A DNA stretch of 64,000 bases from Brevibacterium sp. 'Marine' (GTDB lineage: Bacteria; Actinomycetota; Actinomycetes; Actinomycetales; Brevibacteriaceae): the NCBI RefSeq assembly GCF_012844365.1, contig NZ_CP051626.1, positions 3,906,001-3,970,000 of the forward strand. Direction: 5' to 3'. Positions within the stretch are counted from its first letter, which is position 1. Every line of letters begins with the position of its first letter. Positions 17,128 to 26,107 of the stretch are shown here, in pieces. The notes beneath the pieces are model-generated. The model had not been told where the DNA came from and did not search any database. It saw only the letters and a program-made list of their open reading frames with translations. A program made the position numbers and the translations under genes.

Positions 17128-17389
17128 ACTCCAATCGTGCCACGACCGCCTGACACTTTCTAAGCCGGAACGCTGCCACGGAGGCCTCGGCGGAACGGGC
17201 CGGATGCAGCACGAGTCATCGGCATGCGCTTCCGCAATAATCTGGCAAGCGTCCATGCTTCTATGATCGAACATCTGCGAACACGCCATATTTGTTCGAA
17301 CTTTTTTTCGATTCTCTATGGCATTCTATTTCCTTCGAGAGTAAACTGGATGCCAACAACAACGATGTTGGTGAACGGAAATCATCCCC

Positions 17390-19075
17390 ATGACCCTCAC
17401 TCCCGAACGCAGTTCCGATCATTCCGCTCGGACCGCCGGCAACTCCCCGCAGACCAGCGGTCATCCGCTGCTGGCCGACGAGGAGTGGGCGGATCTCAGC
17501 CGTTTTGCGCCCGAGGTCACCTCTTCGATCACTCAGCTGATGAGCCTCAAAGATGAGCTGCGCACGTTCGATCGCCCCATGGGACCGGATCAGGCCATTA
17601 TGCTCGCCGATGGGGTCGAGGCGATCACACGCATCAACGACGCATTGTCGACGCTCGCACTCTCCGTCTGCGAACGCGTCGGAACACCCAGCGATTTCGG
17701 CGCCAAGTCGACGAAATCGCTCATCGAGAACCGGTTCAACCTCACCGGCGCGGAGGCGAACCGCCGGACCGATATGGCCAAGAACCTCGGCGGACGCGTC
17801 GATATGGCCGGACAGGCTCTGCCGCCTCTCTACCCGGTCGTCGCGGATGCGCTCCATGCCGGCACGATCTCCGCCGCCCAGGCATCTGTCATCGAAGACT
17901 GCATGCGCAAGCTGCCCACGTGGGTCAGTCAGGCGGTCCGCACCGACGTCGAGACGCGCTTGGTCGACAACGCACCCAAGGTCCGCCTCAAGGACCTGCG
18001 GGAGATCTTCGGCAAGCTCATGGGTTACATCGACCCGGACGGAGAAGAACCGAAAGACTCAGGCGACCGCTCGGCTTACAACATGTCCATGCGTGCCAGG
18101 GCCAACGGCGACTGGGAGCTGCGTGGACTGCTCGACCCCGTCACCGGGGGCACTCTCAACGGACTGCTGACCTCACGAATCCAAGCTGCGGGAGAAGACG
18201 ACAGTGCCGATGCCGACAAGACCGGTGCCGACTCGGCGACCGGCGCCTCTGGGATCGCGGCCGTGGGCAATCCCGTCACCGTAACCGCTGCTTCCGAGGC
18301 ATCGAGCTCGCCGCTTCCTGACAAAGAGCTGCTTGAGATCGTCGATGCGGTGCTCTCCGGTGACCGATATGACGCGAAGCGAGTTCCGGAACCCGATCTC
18401 GACGCAGCTCGCACGAGCGGGAATTCGGCTGCCGTCCCCGGCGTCGGCGTTCGTGAGGACGGCGGTTTCGTCGACGTCAGCGCCGAACAGCCCTCGGCGC
18501 GCGAATGGATCTACGAACGATTCGCCGGCCTCGTCACCACGATCGACAAGCAGCGGACGGCTGCAGGAGCGCCTTATGCTCTCGTCATCAACGCCACCGC
18601 CGAAGATCTGGCCAAGGGCACGGGACACGGCACCACGGGTGCCGACAATCCCGTTCCCATCAAGGAACTGATGAGAAACGGCCTCAACGGCTCGCTGTTC
18701 TTCCACCTCATGAGCGACAAGGCCAAGACGATGCAGGTGGCCACAGAACAGCGCTTCGCCAATCGCAAGCAGCTGGCAGTGATCACCGCCCGCGACCGAG
18801 GCTGCACCTTCCCCGGCTGTGACGCCCCTCCCGGTTGGTGCGATGCCAACCATGTGTTTCCATGGTCGCTCGGCGGCAAGACGGAGATCAACAATCTCGC
18901 GCTGCTCTGCAGCTATCATCACCACCTGCTTGACCGCACCGACTGGGACACGGTGATGCTCTTCGACGGGCGACCCGCCTACATTCCGCCCGCCGCAAAG
19001 GATCCTGCTCGAACTCCGATCCTCCACGCCCGCTTCATCGCGGATGACATCATCGACTCCCTGTTCGACAAATAG
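17390..19075 (+). CDS. DUF222 / HNH endonuclease-domain protein (13E12 repeat family)
   Basis: A 561-residue member of a family present in many copies in actinobacteria. The N-terminal and middle parts match DUF222 (residues about 60-400, with an acidic, variable stretch at 260-310). The HNH nuclease motif is near the C-terminus: GCTFPGCDAPPGWCDANHV followed by GGKTEINNLALLCSYHHHL, with paired Cys and His for metal. Function is not established; copies behave like dispersed repeats but carry no inverted repeats here. The upstream 160 bases are AT-rich. The ribosome site before 17390 is weak. Confidence 0.9.
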   Translation: MTLTPERSSDHSARTAGNSPQTSGHPLLADEEWADLSRFAPEVTSSITQLMSLKDELRTFDRPMGPDQAIMLADGVEAITRINDALSTLALSVCERVGTPSDFGAKSTKSLIENRFNLTGAEANRRTDMAKNLGGRVDMAGQALPPLYPVVADALHAGTISAAQASVIEDCMRKLPTWVSQAVRTDVETRLVDNAPKVRLKDLREIFGKLMGYIDPDGEEPKDSGDRSAYNMSMRARANGDWELRGLLDPVTGGTLNGLLTSRIQAAGEDDSADADKTGADSATGASGIAAVGNPVTVTAASEASSSPLPDKELLEIVDAVLSGDRYDAKRVPEPDLDAARTSGNSAAVPGVGVREDGGFVDVSAEQPSAREWIYERFAGLVTTIDKQRTAAGAPYALVINATAEDLAKGTGHGTTGADNPVPIKELMRNGLNGSLFFHLMSDKAKTMQVATEQRFANRKQLAVITARDRGCTFPGCDAPPGWCDANHVFPWSLGGKTEINNLALLCSYHHHLLDRTDWDTVMLFDGRPAYIPPAAKDPARTPILHARFIADDIIDSLFDK

Positions 19076-19177
19076 CCGCCTCAACTTTCAGGGGACAGCT
19101 GTGCCCACTTTCCAAGTTCAGCCGGATTCAGCCCGATCCGGCCGGATTCAACCGGGTTCGGCCCGCCTCGGCCGGCT

Positions 19178-20410
19178 TCAGCCGCCGAACCGCGAGTCTC
19201 GGATGCTCATGTCCTCATCGAGGAGCAGGAGGTCAGCCGGCATTCCGCGAGCCAACAGGCTGCCGGAATCAACGGCACCACCCACCGCACGCACAGAATC
19301 ACCCGACCCCGGCACACCACCCACCGCACGCAGCGGAACAAGTCCCGCGGACTGCACAGCATCGAACGGGCTGAGCCCCACCTCGGCGACGGCTCGCTTC
19401 ACGGCGTCGTCCATCGTCAAAGTGGACCCCGCGATGGCACCCTGAGTGCCGTCGGCGGTGACCAGGCGCGCCACCGCATCCTTGACTTCGACCGGGAGCG
19501 AACCGAGGTGATATCTCCCGTCGTGCAGGCCCGTCGCCGCCATGGCATCGGTGATGAGCGCGAGGCGTCCGGGCACGAGTTCATGGAGCATGCGCACGAC
19601 CGGGGCGACGACGTGGACACCGTCATTGATGAGTTCGACGGTGACATGCTCAGCCTCAGCCGCAGCGAGGACCGGCCCCGGAGCACGGTGATGGATGCCC
19701 GGCATCGCATTGAATGCGTGGGTGAGGATGCTTGCTCCCTCCTCGAACGCCTGCGCGGTCAGCTCGAAGTCGGCGGCCGTATGACCGACGGCCACACGCA
19801 CGCCCGCCGCAGAGAACCGCGCGATCGCATCGAGCGCACCGGGCAGCTCGGGTGCGATGGTGATCTGCGCGAGAGATCCATCTGCGGCTTCGAGGATCGC
19901 CTCGACGGCCTCCGGGGTCGGCGACGTGAGCACCTCAGGGGCATGCGCACCCTTGAAATCCGGGGACAGGAACGGCCCTTCGGCATGGAGACCCATGACC
20001 ATGGCCCGATCGCGGACGAGCCCGGCACCGGCACGCAGTGACCGGCACAGACCCTCGATCGTGTCCGAGACGTAGGACAGCGCGAGCCGGCTGGTGCCGT
20101 GAGACCGATGCACGTCGAGGATCGCATCGATCGACTCGATCCCGTCTTCGGCGCTCGCACCGCCCGCACCGTGACAGTGGATATCGACGAACGCGGGAGC
20201 CACGTATCCGCCGGCAGCGTCGATGACCTCGATCCGCCCCGAGGCGGCTCCGTCCCTCCAGCCGTCCCCGCGGCCCCGTGCCGTGACCGTTCCGTCGGCG
20301 ATCGCAATCCACGTGTCTGCGGTCTCCTCGGAGAACGTCGCCCGATCACCGTCGAGGATGCACGCATTGTGGATGACCGCCTCGGCGGGGATCTGTTCGG
20401 TCTGTGTCAT
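19178..20410 (-). CDS. nagA: N-acetylglucosamine-6-phosphate deacetylase
   Basis: An amidohydrolase-superfamily enzyme of 410 residues that makes glucosamine-6-phosphate and acetate in amino-sugar recycling. Metal and substrate motifs are visible: DIHCHGAGG, GLHAEGPFLSPDFKGAH, VAVGHTAADFE, THAFNAMPGIHHR, ELINDGVHV and LITDAMAATG. The C-terminal part has an odd Gly/Ser/Val stretch made by a 13-residue duplication (AVGGVPGSGDSVR then AVGGAVDSGSLLA). It lies in a surface region before the final PADLLLLDED strand. The ATG at 20410 follows AAGGA. No nagB is adjacent. Confidence 0.93.
   Translation of the reverse strand: MTQTEQIPAEAVIHNACILDGDRATFSEETADTWIAIADGTVTARGRGDGWRDGAASGRIEVIDAAGGYVAPAFVDIHCHGAGGASAEDGIESIDAILDVHRSHGTSRLALSYVSDTIEGLCRSLRAGAGLVRDRAMVMGLHAEGPFLSPDFKGAHAPEVLTSPTPEAVEAILEAADGSLAQITIAPELPGALDAIARFSAAGVRVAVGHTAADFELTAQAFEEGASILTHAFNAMPGIHHRAPGPVLAAAEAEHVTVELINDGVHVVAPVVRMLHELVPGRLALITDAMAATGLHDGRYHLGSLPVEVKDAVARLVTADGTQGAIAGSTLTMDDAVKRAVAEVGLSPFDAVQSAGLVPLRAVGGVPGSGDSVRAVGGAVDSGSLLARGMPADLLLLDEDMSIRDSRFGG
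19276..19332. repeat. 39-bp period duplication inside nagA
   Basis: CACCACCCACCGCACGCA occurs exactly at 19276-19293 and 19315-19332. It encodes the two AVGG-type segments near the C-terminus. Confidence 0.75.
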
Positions 20411-20507
20411 CAGGGTCCTTCCATCGCTCTGCGAACACCACATTCAGGGTACGGAATCGGGCGGTGAAATTCCCCCTCCGCAGGAAGCGGACGGATCGAC
20501 TGCCGAC

Positions 20508-22523
20508 TCACCCCAGTGTGCGGACTCGGTTCGCGTCGATGCCGAGCACGTGCGAGTCGAGGAACGCGAGCACGGTGCGGTACCAGACCTCGGCGTTCCC
20601 ACGGCCGAGGATCCAATGCCCCTCGTCGGGGAAATAGAGGAACCGGTGCTGAGTGTCGCCATCGGCGTCGAGCGGAGTCTTCGCCCGGGTGAGCAGGTCC
20701 AGCCACAGTTCCTGGCCCTGCCCGATCGGGACCCGGTAGTCCTTGTCACCGTGGATGACGAGCATCGGCACCTCGATGTCATCGGCGAACAGGTGCGGCG
20801 AATACTGCGCCGACTGTTCCCGCATCGCCTGATCCCAGGACGAGTTGTCCGTCGTCCGCCCCATCGACGTGGTGTTCCACAGGGAGGCGTGGGTGACGAT
20901 GCACTTGAACGCGCTGCCGGTGTGCCCGGCCACCCAGTTGGCCATGTACCCGCCGTAGGATCCGCCGGCCAGGCCGATGCGTTCGGCATCGATGTCCGTC
21001 CTCTCCCCTGCGGCCTCGGTCAGCGCCATGATGTCGGTGAACGGGGTGCCGCCGAGCTGCTGCTGCCCGCGATCGATCATCGCCTGCCCGTATCCGGTGG
21101 AGATCGCCGGATCCGGCAGCAGCACAGCATAGCCGGCGGCCGCAAAAGGACCCGGATTCCACCGGTAGGTCCACGCATTCCATGACCCCCACGGTCCGCC
21201 GTGGGCGAAGACGACGAGCGGATGCGGCCCCTCCCCCTCCGGCAGGACCAGCCACGCACGGATCGGCGTGCCGTCCTCGGCACGGACCTCCACCTCGGTG
21301 AGGGTGCCTTCCTCGTCGAGGACCGTCGCCGGGTTCGCGAGTTCGCTGATCACTCCGGTGGCGAGGTCGACGGAGATCGGCAGGGGCGCGACATCGATCG
21401 CCGAGGCGGTCGCCACGACCGTGTCCTCGCGCAGTGCCAGCCCCGAGAACGAATACTTCTGATCGGTTCCCCCGACGAGCCGCCTGGGCTGCGCATCATT
21501 GACACCACCGATGAAGATGCTGCCGCGGCCGTGGTCATCGGCGGTGGCCACAATGGTCGAATCGTCCGCCCAGATCGGGGAGAACCAGAAATCGGCATCC
21601 GGCCACACGGACTTCAGTTCTGCGGTCTCCAGGTCGAGGACCTTGAGTTCGGCCGCGAGGTTGGTCTGCGGAGTCCAGGCTTGTACGCGGGTGACCAGTG
21701 CTTTCGTTCCGTCCGGGCTGATGGCTTCGATGTCGAAGCTGTGATCGGCTGCCGGTTTCGTCAGACGGTGCAGTTCGGGTTCCCCGTCGAGATCCACGCG
21801 CCAGATCTCACTGGCCTCGAGTTGGCCGGGGATCGGCTTCTCGAGCTGGACGAGGACGAAGCGAGCCTCATCGTCGACGGCCCAGTCGACCAGTCGACCG
21901 GACGGCAGAGACAGGTATCGGAAGTCCAGGCCCGCCGGGGCACTCAGCTCGTCGCTGGCTTCGGGGAAGTCGGCGGCCGCTTCGTTGAGCGTGGCCACGG
22001 CCAGGGTCTGTCGGCCCGGCCCCAGATCATGATCCCAGCGGCGGATCGGGAACCCGGTGTGGAGGATCCCGCTGACCTTCGCATCGCTGCGTTCGGAGCT
22101 GAATTCCTGATGGTCGTTCTCGTCGGCGGCCCAGGTATGGACGGGAAACTCGACGACGATGGTCTCACCCTTGACCTCGATGCGGGAGAAACCGCCCGCG
22201 TGATCAGCGAGTTTGCGGGCCTCACCATTGTCTGGAAGTGCCCACAGGCTCGGTGACTCCGCATCCTTGCCGTCCTCGCCCTTGCGCTTGGAGGCGAAGA
22301 CGATCGTGCCGTTCTCACTCAGCGCGGCCGGACCCACGGACTGGTCGCCGCGGGTGATCCGCCGCGGCCTCTCCCCGCTGATATCGGCGAGGTGGCTGAG
22401 AGAGGAATTGCCCTCGGAGTTGAGGAACGAGTACTGGGCGATGACGCGGCCGCTCTGATTCGTCAAGAGGCCTTGCAGGCGGCGGGCGTCGAGGAGTCGG
22501 GTCACTGCGTCGTGGGTCGTCAT
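20508..22523 (-). CDS. S9 family serine peptidase (acylaminoacyl-peptidase type)
   Basis: A prolyl-oligopeptidase-family protein of 671 residues. An N-terminal beta-propeller (about 20-400) is suggested by repeated strands. The C-terminal alpha/beta-hydrolase domain has Ser522 in GGSYGGY, Asp in HGDKDYRVP (about 595) and His636 in PDEGHW. FAHGGPWGSWNAW is the family oxyanion block. No signal peptide is present, so it is probably cytosolic and cleaves short peptides or acylated N-termini. The ATG at 22523 is preceded by GGATGGGAAG. It is 135 bases from the lipoprotein gene upstream and may be its own unit. Confidence 0.93.
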   Translation of the reverse strand: MTTHDAVTRLLDARRLQGLLTNQSGRVIAQYSFLNSEGNSSLSHLADISGERPRRITRGDQSVGPAALSENGTIVFASKRKGEDGKDAESPSLWALPDNGEARKLADHAGGFSRIEVKGETIVVEFPVHTWAADENDHQEFSSERSDAKVSGILHTGFPIRRWDHDLGPGRQTLAVATLNEAAADFPEASDELSAPAGLDFRYLSLPSGRLVDWAVDDEARFVLVQLEKPIPGQLEASEIWRVDLDGEPELHRLTKPAADHSFDIEAISPDGTKALVTRVQAWTPQTNLAAELKVLDLETAELKSVWPDADFWFSPIWADDSTIVATADDHGRGSIFIGGVNDAQPRRLVGGTDQKYSFSGLALREDTVVATASAIDVAPLPISVDLATGVISELANPATVLDEEGTLTEVEVRAEDGTPIRAWLVLPEGEGPHPLVVFAHGGPWGSWNAWTYRWNPGPFAAAGYAVLLPDPAISTGYGQAMIDRGQQQLGGTPFTDIMALTEAAGERTDIDAERIGLAGGSYGGYMANWVAGHTGSAFKCIVTHASLWNTTSMGRTTDNSSWDQAMREQSAQYSPHLFADDIEVPMLVIHGDKDYRVPIGQGQELWLDLLTRAKTPLDADGDTQHRFLYFPDEGHWILGRGNAEVWYRTVLAFLDSHVLGIDANRVRTLG

Positions 22524-22658
22524 CTTCCCATCCTAGGTCCCAATGTCGACTCCCGGGTGAGATCCAAGGAAACTCCAGTTCACGGAGGTGGTCGGTCGGG
22601 GTCACGGTCGGGGGTCGCGGTCACGTGATCGCCGCGTCGTTCGACACTCCGCGGAAAG

Positions 22659-23462
22659 TCAGCGGAAGCTCGGTGCCGGGACCCTCTCACCATCGATCGT
22701 CACCGTCGGCAGCATCTTCTTGAAGTCCTCCGCCACTTCGGTGTTCGTCTTCGGTGTGCGCATCTCGATGGACAGATTCACCAGGCGTCCGTTGATCTTG
22801 TAACCCGTCTGCACGCCGAACGCATAGGTGGGTTTGCTGTTGAGAGCGAGGATCTCTGTGGGACCGAGTTCACCCTGATAGCTCCAGAACTCTCCCGCGG
22901 CCAGAGATCCCGTCTGCTCGGCCAACACCTGTGAGTCCTGTTCGGAGAAGTTATAGCGTCGCTTACTGTCGACGACTTCCTGCGCACTGTCACCATATTC
23001 GTCATTGCAGTTGACGAGGATGATATCGGCGCGAGAACTGTCATCGCCGTGAGTGAAGACATGGAACTGATCGGTGTTGCCGCTGCTGTCCCTCCAGTCA
23101 TCGCCGAGCGCGAAGCTGAGTTCGACCGGGCAGCTGCTGCCGAATGTCACCGACGTCTTCGTCATCCCCTCGGGGATTCCGGCCTCGGTGGGTGTGCCTG
23201 TGGGCTCGGGGCCGGCGGTCTCCTGCACACCGACCCGCATGGGACCAGACGATTTGTCTTCGGTGCGGACCTGGAAGACCGAACAACCGCTGAGCAGGAC
23301 GGTCAGCGCGAGTGTGCCGGCCGCCGCGGCTCGCCGCACCGAGGCGGGTCTGCCCGAGGCGACCCTGCCCATTGCGGATCTCGACGATGGGAGGCCCTTC
23401 GACGCGAAGCTCCCCGCGGAGGAGGAGGTGGGCGATGGCGTTCGTCCAGTCACTGATCTCAC
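22659..23462 (-). CDS. Lipoprotein linked to two-component system, unknown function
   Basis: An exported lipoprotein with lipobox TVLLSGCSVF. The mature part of about 215 residues has two Cys (SSCPVEL, ILVNCNDEY) that could pair, and no named domain. The GTG at 23462 overlaps the kinase stop (GTGA), which suggests coupling. It gives a long 31-residue leader; the ATG at 23369 would give a more usual signal peptide, so the true start is uncertain. Position directly after response regulator and kinase genes suggests an extracytoplasmic partner of that system. This is inference. Confidence 0.8.
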   Translation of the reverse strand: MRSVTGRTPSPTSSSAGSFASKGLPSSRSAMGRVASGRPASVRRAAAAGTLALTVLLSGCSVFQVRTEDKSSGPMRVGVQETAGPEPTGTPTEAGIPEGMTKTSVTFGSSCPVELSFALGDDWRDSSGNTDQFHVFTHGDDSSRADIILVNCNDEYGDSAQEVVDSKRRYNFSEQDSQVLAEQTGSLAAGEFWSYQGELGPTEILALNSKPTYAFGVQTGYKINGRLVNLSIEMRTPKTNTEVAEDFKKMLPTVTIDGERVPAPSFR

Positions 23463-24973
23463 TGCTGGTCACCGTGCCGACGACGTTCCGGGTACCCCGC
23501 TTCCGGGCCGCTCTGGTTCGGCTGGGCCTGTCCGTACTGCTGCTGAGACGGCTGCGGACCTGAATTGGGCTGACTGCCGACAGGTGGTTGTCCGGCGGGC
23601 TGACTGCCTGCAGGCGGCTGACCGTTGTACGGGCCACCGGGCTGGCTGCCGACGGGCTGGCTGCCGACGGGCTGCTGTCCGAAGTTCTGCGGGCCCGAAT
23701 TCGGCTGACCTCCCGCGTAGGGCCGGCCGAAGTTCTGCGGGCCGGAGTGCGGTTGGCTGCCGACTGGCGGCTGCCCGTAACCCGGGTTCTGTCCGCCGAC
23801 GTTCGGTGCCTGCCGCGGTGGCTTGAACTGCGAATGCTGGCCGGAATCGGGTGGGAATCCACCGGAGACGGATTCGCCCGTCCGACGGTTGACCAGGTTT
23901 CCGTCGACTCTCTCGAGGCGACGCTTCGACGTCCGCCTGGGAGTGCCGAGGATCCGTCCCTGCAGTTCGGCCTCATTCGGCTGCCGGGGAGGCAGGAATC
24001 CGGGTGCCCGCCGCGAATCCGCCTGCTGTACCGGCTGCACCGCATGCGAACCGGCGGCGACCCGATCCATATGATCGGACATCTGCGGAACGGTCACGGG
24101 TGCGGCATCGGCGAGGACCGGGAGGACCATACGCACCGAGGTGCCCACGCCCTCCTGGCTGAAGAGCTGCACGGAACCGCCGTGCCTGGTGACGATGGCA
24201 CGCACGAGCGAGAGCCCCATTCCCGAACCGGCCACCGCCCGCACACGAGAACCGCGAGAGAGCTCGTCCCACACGTTCTCCTGTTCGGCCAGCGGGATGC
24301 CGCTGCCCGTGTCGGCGACCTCCACGACGACCCAGCGGTGGCCGTCGATGATCTGCTCATTGGCGCGCAGCTCGACGACCTCGGCCTGAGACGAGTATTT
24401 GAGGGCATTGCCCAGCAGGTTGAGGATCGCGGTGAGCAGCAGATCCTCCTCACCGGCGACATCGGGCAGCCGCCACGGAGCACGGGCGACAGTCGCCACG
24501 ATCATCCGATCTTCGGCGCCCGGCGCAGTCGAGGCATCTTCGACGGCCTGATGGATGAGCGCGTCGAGATCGACGCGGGCGTATTCGATGATGCGCGTCT
24601 CGACATCGGCGAGCTTGCGCAGATCGGCCAGCAGTCGGGCGACCCGGCGTGAGGACACGTCGACCTGCTTCGCTGCCGGCTCCACCTCGCTCAGAGTACC
24701 GCCGTCACGGACGACCTCGCGGATGCTCGCCGCCGAGGTGCGCAGCGCCGTCAGCGGATTCTTCAGCTCATGGTCGAGTCGGATGAGCATCCGATTGCGC
24801 TTCGTCATCGAATCCTCGGCCGCGGCCGTCTCGATGGATTCCCGCAGCGCGGCCTCACGCTTCTTCAGATGCCGCCAGCCGAACCAGGCGCCGACGGCCA
24901 GACCGCCGAGCACGATGACGAGCAGCAGCAGGAACAGCCAGACTTGGATCTCGAAGACAAGGAAGTTCGTCAT
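23459..24973 (-). CDS. Sensor histidine kinase with low-complexity C-terminal tail
   Basis: A membrane histidine kinase of 504 residues. One strongly hydrophobic segment (about 8-31) is the only membrane helix, and no external sensor domain exists. The H-box is RLDHELKNPLTAL (phospho-acceptor H68); the N-box is NLLGNALKYSSQ, and the G-boxes DTGSGIP and GSGMGLSLVRAI. After the ATPase domain (about 330) comes a 170-residue tail. Its last 120 residues are rich in Gln, Pro, Gly, Ser and Asn with repeats such as GSQPxxGPQNFG and PVGSQPVGSQPGG. Such tails are unusual for kinases. The start overlaps the response regulator stop by ATGA, and the stop overlaps the lipoprotein GTG. Confidence 0.92.
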   Translation of the reverse strand: MTNFLVFEIQVWLFLLLLVIVLGGLAVGAWFGWRHLKKREAALRESIETAAAEDSMTKRNRMLIRLDHELKNPLTALRTSAASIREVVRDGGTLSEVEPAAKQVDVSSRRVARLLADLRKLADVETRIIEYARVDLDALIHQAVEDASTAPGAEDRMIVATVARAPWRLPDVAGEEDLLLTAILNLLGNALKYSSQAEVVELRANEQIIDGHRWVVVEVADTGSGIPLAEQENVWDELSRGSRVRAVAGSGMGLSLVRAIVTRHGGSVQLFSQEGVGTSVRMVLPVLADAAPVTVPQMSDHMDRVAAGSHAVQPVQQADSRRAPGFLPPRQPNEAELQGRILGTPRRTSKRRLERVDGNLVNRRTGESVSGGFPPDSGQHSQFKPPRQAPNVGGQNPGYGQPPVGSQPHSGPQNFGRPYAGGQPNSGPQNFGQQPVGSQPVGSQPGGPYNGQPPAGSQPAGQPPVGSQPNSGPQPSQQQYGQAQPNQSGPEAGYPERRRHGDQQ

Positions 24974-25722
24974 AGACGGCTCTGTCCGTCCTCGCCGCGA
25001 ACCTCACCGACGAACCGGTAGCCGCGCCCCTGCACGGTGGCGATCCACCTGGGCTCTGCGGCATCTTCGCCGAGCACGCGACGCAGTTCGGCGACACGGG
25101 AGTCCACGGCACGGGTGCCCACGGCCTCTTCGAATCCCCACAGCACTTCGAGCAGGCGGGAACGTTCGATGAGTTCGTCCTTGTGCACCATGAGGTACTC
25201 GAGCAGGGTGAAGCCCTTCGGCGTGATGACGAGTTCACGCTGCCCCAACCAGGCCCGGCGTCCGACTCGGTCGACGCGCAGACCGAAGCTGGACACGAGC
25301 ACCGGTGCTGTGGCCAGGGGCGGCCCGTCATTGCGGGTGCGACGCAGCACGGCACGGATGCGAGCGACGAGCTCGTGCGGGTCGAAGGGCTTGTTGAGGT
25401 AGTCGTCGGCGCCCTCTTCGAGTGCCATCGCCCGCTCGACGCCTTCGCCGACCTGAGTCAGCAGCAGCACCGGAACCCAGTTCTCCTCCTGGCGCAGTCG
25501 ACGCAGCACCTGCCGTCCGTCGGCTCCGGGCATGAGCACGTCGAGGACGCACACATCGGGTCGGTGGCGGTGGATCTCATCGAGGGCGAGCAGTCCGTCG
25601 CTGGCGGGCAGCACCCGGAATCCGGAGCGTTCGAGGAACGGCACGACCGCTCCGAGGACGTCCGGCTCATCATCGGCGACCAAGACGAGTGGTTGGGGCT
25701 CGGTGTGATTGTCAGCCGTCAT
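24970..25722 (-). CDS. OmpR-type response regulator
   Basis: A DNA-binding response regulator of 250 residues. The receiver domain has the acidic pair at D17/D18 (VADDEPDV), the phospho-acceptor D61 in CVLDVLMPG, and the conserved Lys in YLNKPFDP. The winged-helix domain (about 150-240) ends in WIATVQGRGYRFVGEV. The ATG at 25722 is chosen; it overlaps the 3' end of mrpG by 11 bases, so the regulator is read from the mrp transcript. The next gene, the kinase, overlaps by four bases. It probably controls mrp or related ion homeostasis genes; this is inferred from linkage only. Confidence 0.92.
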   Translation of the reverse strand: MTADNHTEPQPLVLVADDEPDVLGAVVPFLERSGFRVLPASDGLLALDEIHRHRPDVCVLDVLMPGADGRQVLRRLRQEENWVPVLLLTQVGEGVERAMALEEGADDYLNKPFDPHELVARIRAVLRRTRNDGPPLATAPVLVSSFGLRVDRVGRRAWLGQRELVITPKGFTLLEYLMVHKDELIERSRLLEVLWGFEEAVGTRAVDSRVAELRRVLGEDAAEPRWIATVQGRGYRFVGEVRGEDGQSRL

Positions 25723-26107
25723 GGTGGTCAGTTCCGGTTCCTCTCTGGCGTTCCCAGGCGATCTCTCTCGCCTCGGCACGATCGACCGCCTCGGCGAGTT
25801 CATCTCGGTACAGCATAGATCGACGCAGGTGCTTGGTGCGATATCCGGCGCGGCCGACCATATGCGTGGCGACGGGGATCGTCACCAGTTGGAAGGAGAT
25901 GATGATCGCCAACGTCGTCACCGTCGCCCAGGTCGGGAACTGGATCGCGATCGCCACAGCGACGAGCACCAGGCCCAACACCTGGGGTTTCGCACTCGCA
26001 TGCATACGCGAGAGAAGGTCGGCGAAGCGGACGAGACCGACCGCTGCGGCCAGGGACAGGACCGCGCCGAGGAAGATGAGCACGGCCGAGATGATGTCAA
26101 GAACCAC
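25712..26107 (-). CDS. mrpG: Na+/H+ antiporter subunit G
   Basis: The small MrpG/MnhG/PhaG subunit, 131 residues, with three membrane helices. Family features include GLVRFADLLSRMHASAKPQVLG near residues 25-46 and ISFQLVTIPVATHMVGRAGYR. The C-terminal tail is charged and longer than in Bacillus. The GTG at 26107 has GGAGA upstream and overlaps mrpF by 11 bases. It is the last Mrp gene, and its end overlaps the response regulator start. Confidence 0.92.
   Translation of the reverse strand: MVLDIISAVLIFLGAVLSLAAAVGLVRFADLLSRMHASAKPQVLGLVLVAVAIAIQFPTWATVTTLAIIISFQLVTIPVATHMVGRAGYRTKHLRRSMLYRDELAEAVDRAEAREIAWERQRGTGTDHHDG

Noticed and set aside
17390..19075. HNH gene as an intein, group II intron or insertion sequence
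   Set aside because: The protein has the DUF222 plus HNH layout of the 13E12 family. No splice motifs, terminal inverted repeats or target duplications were found around it.
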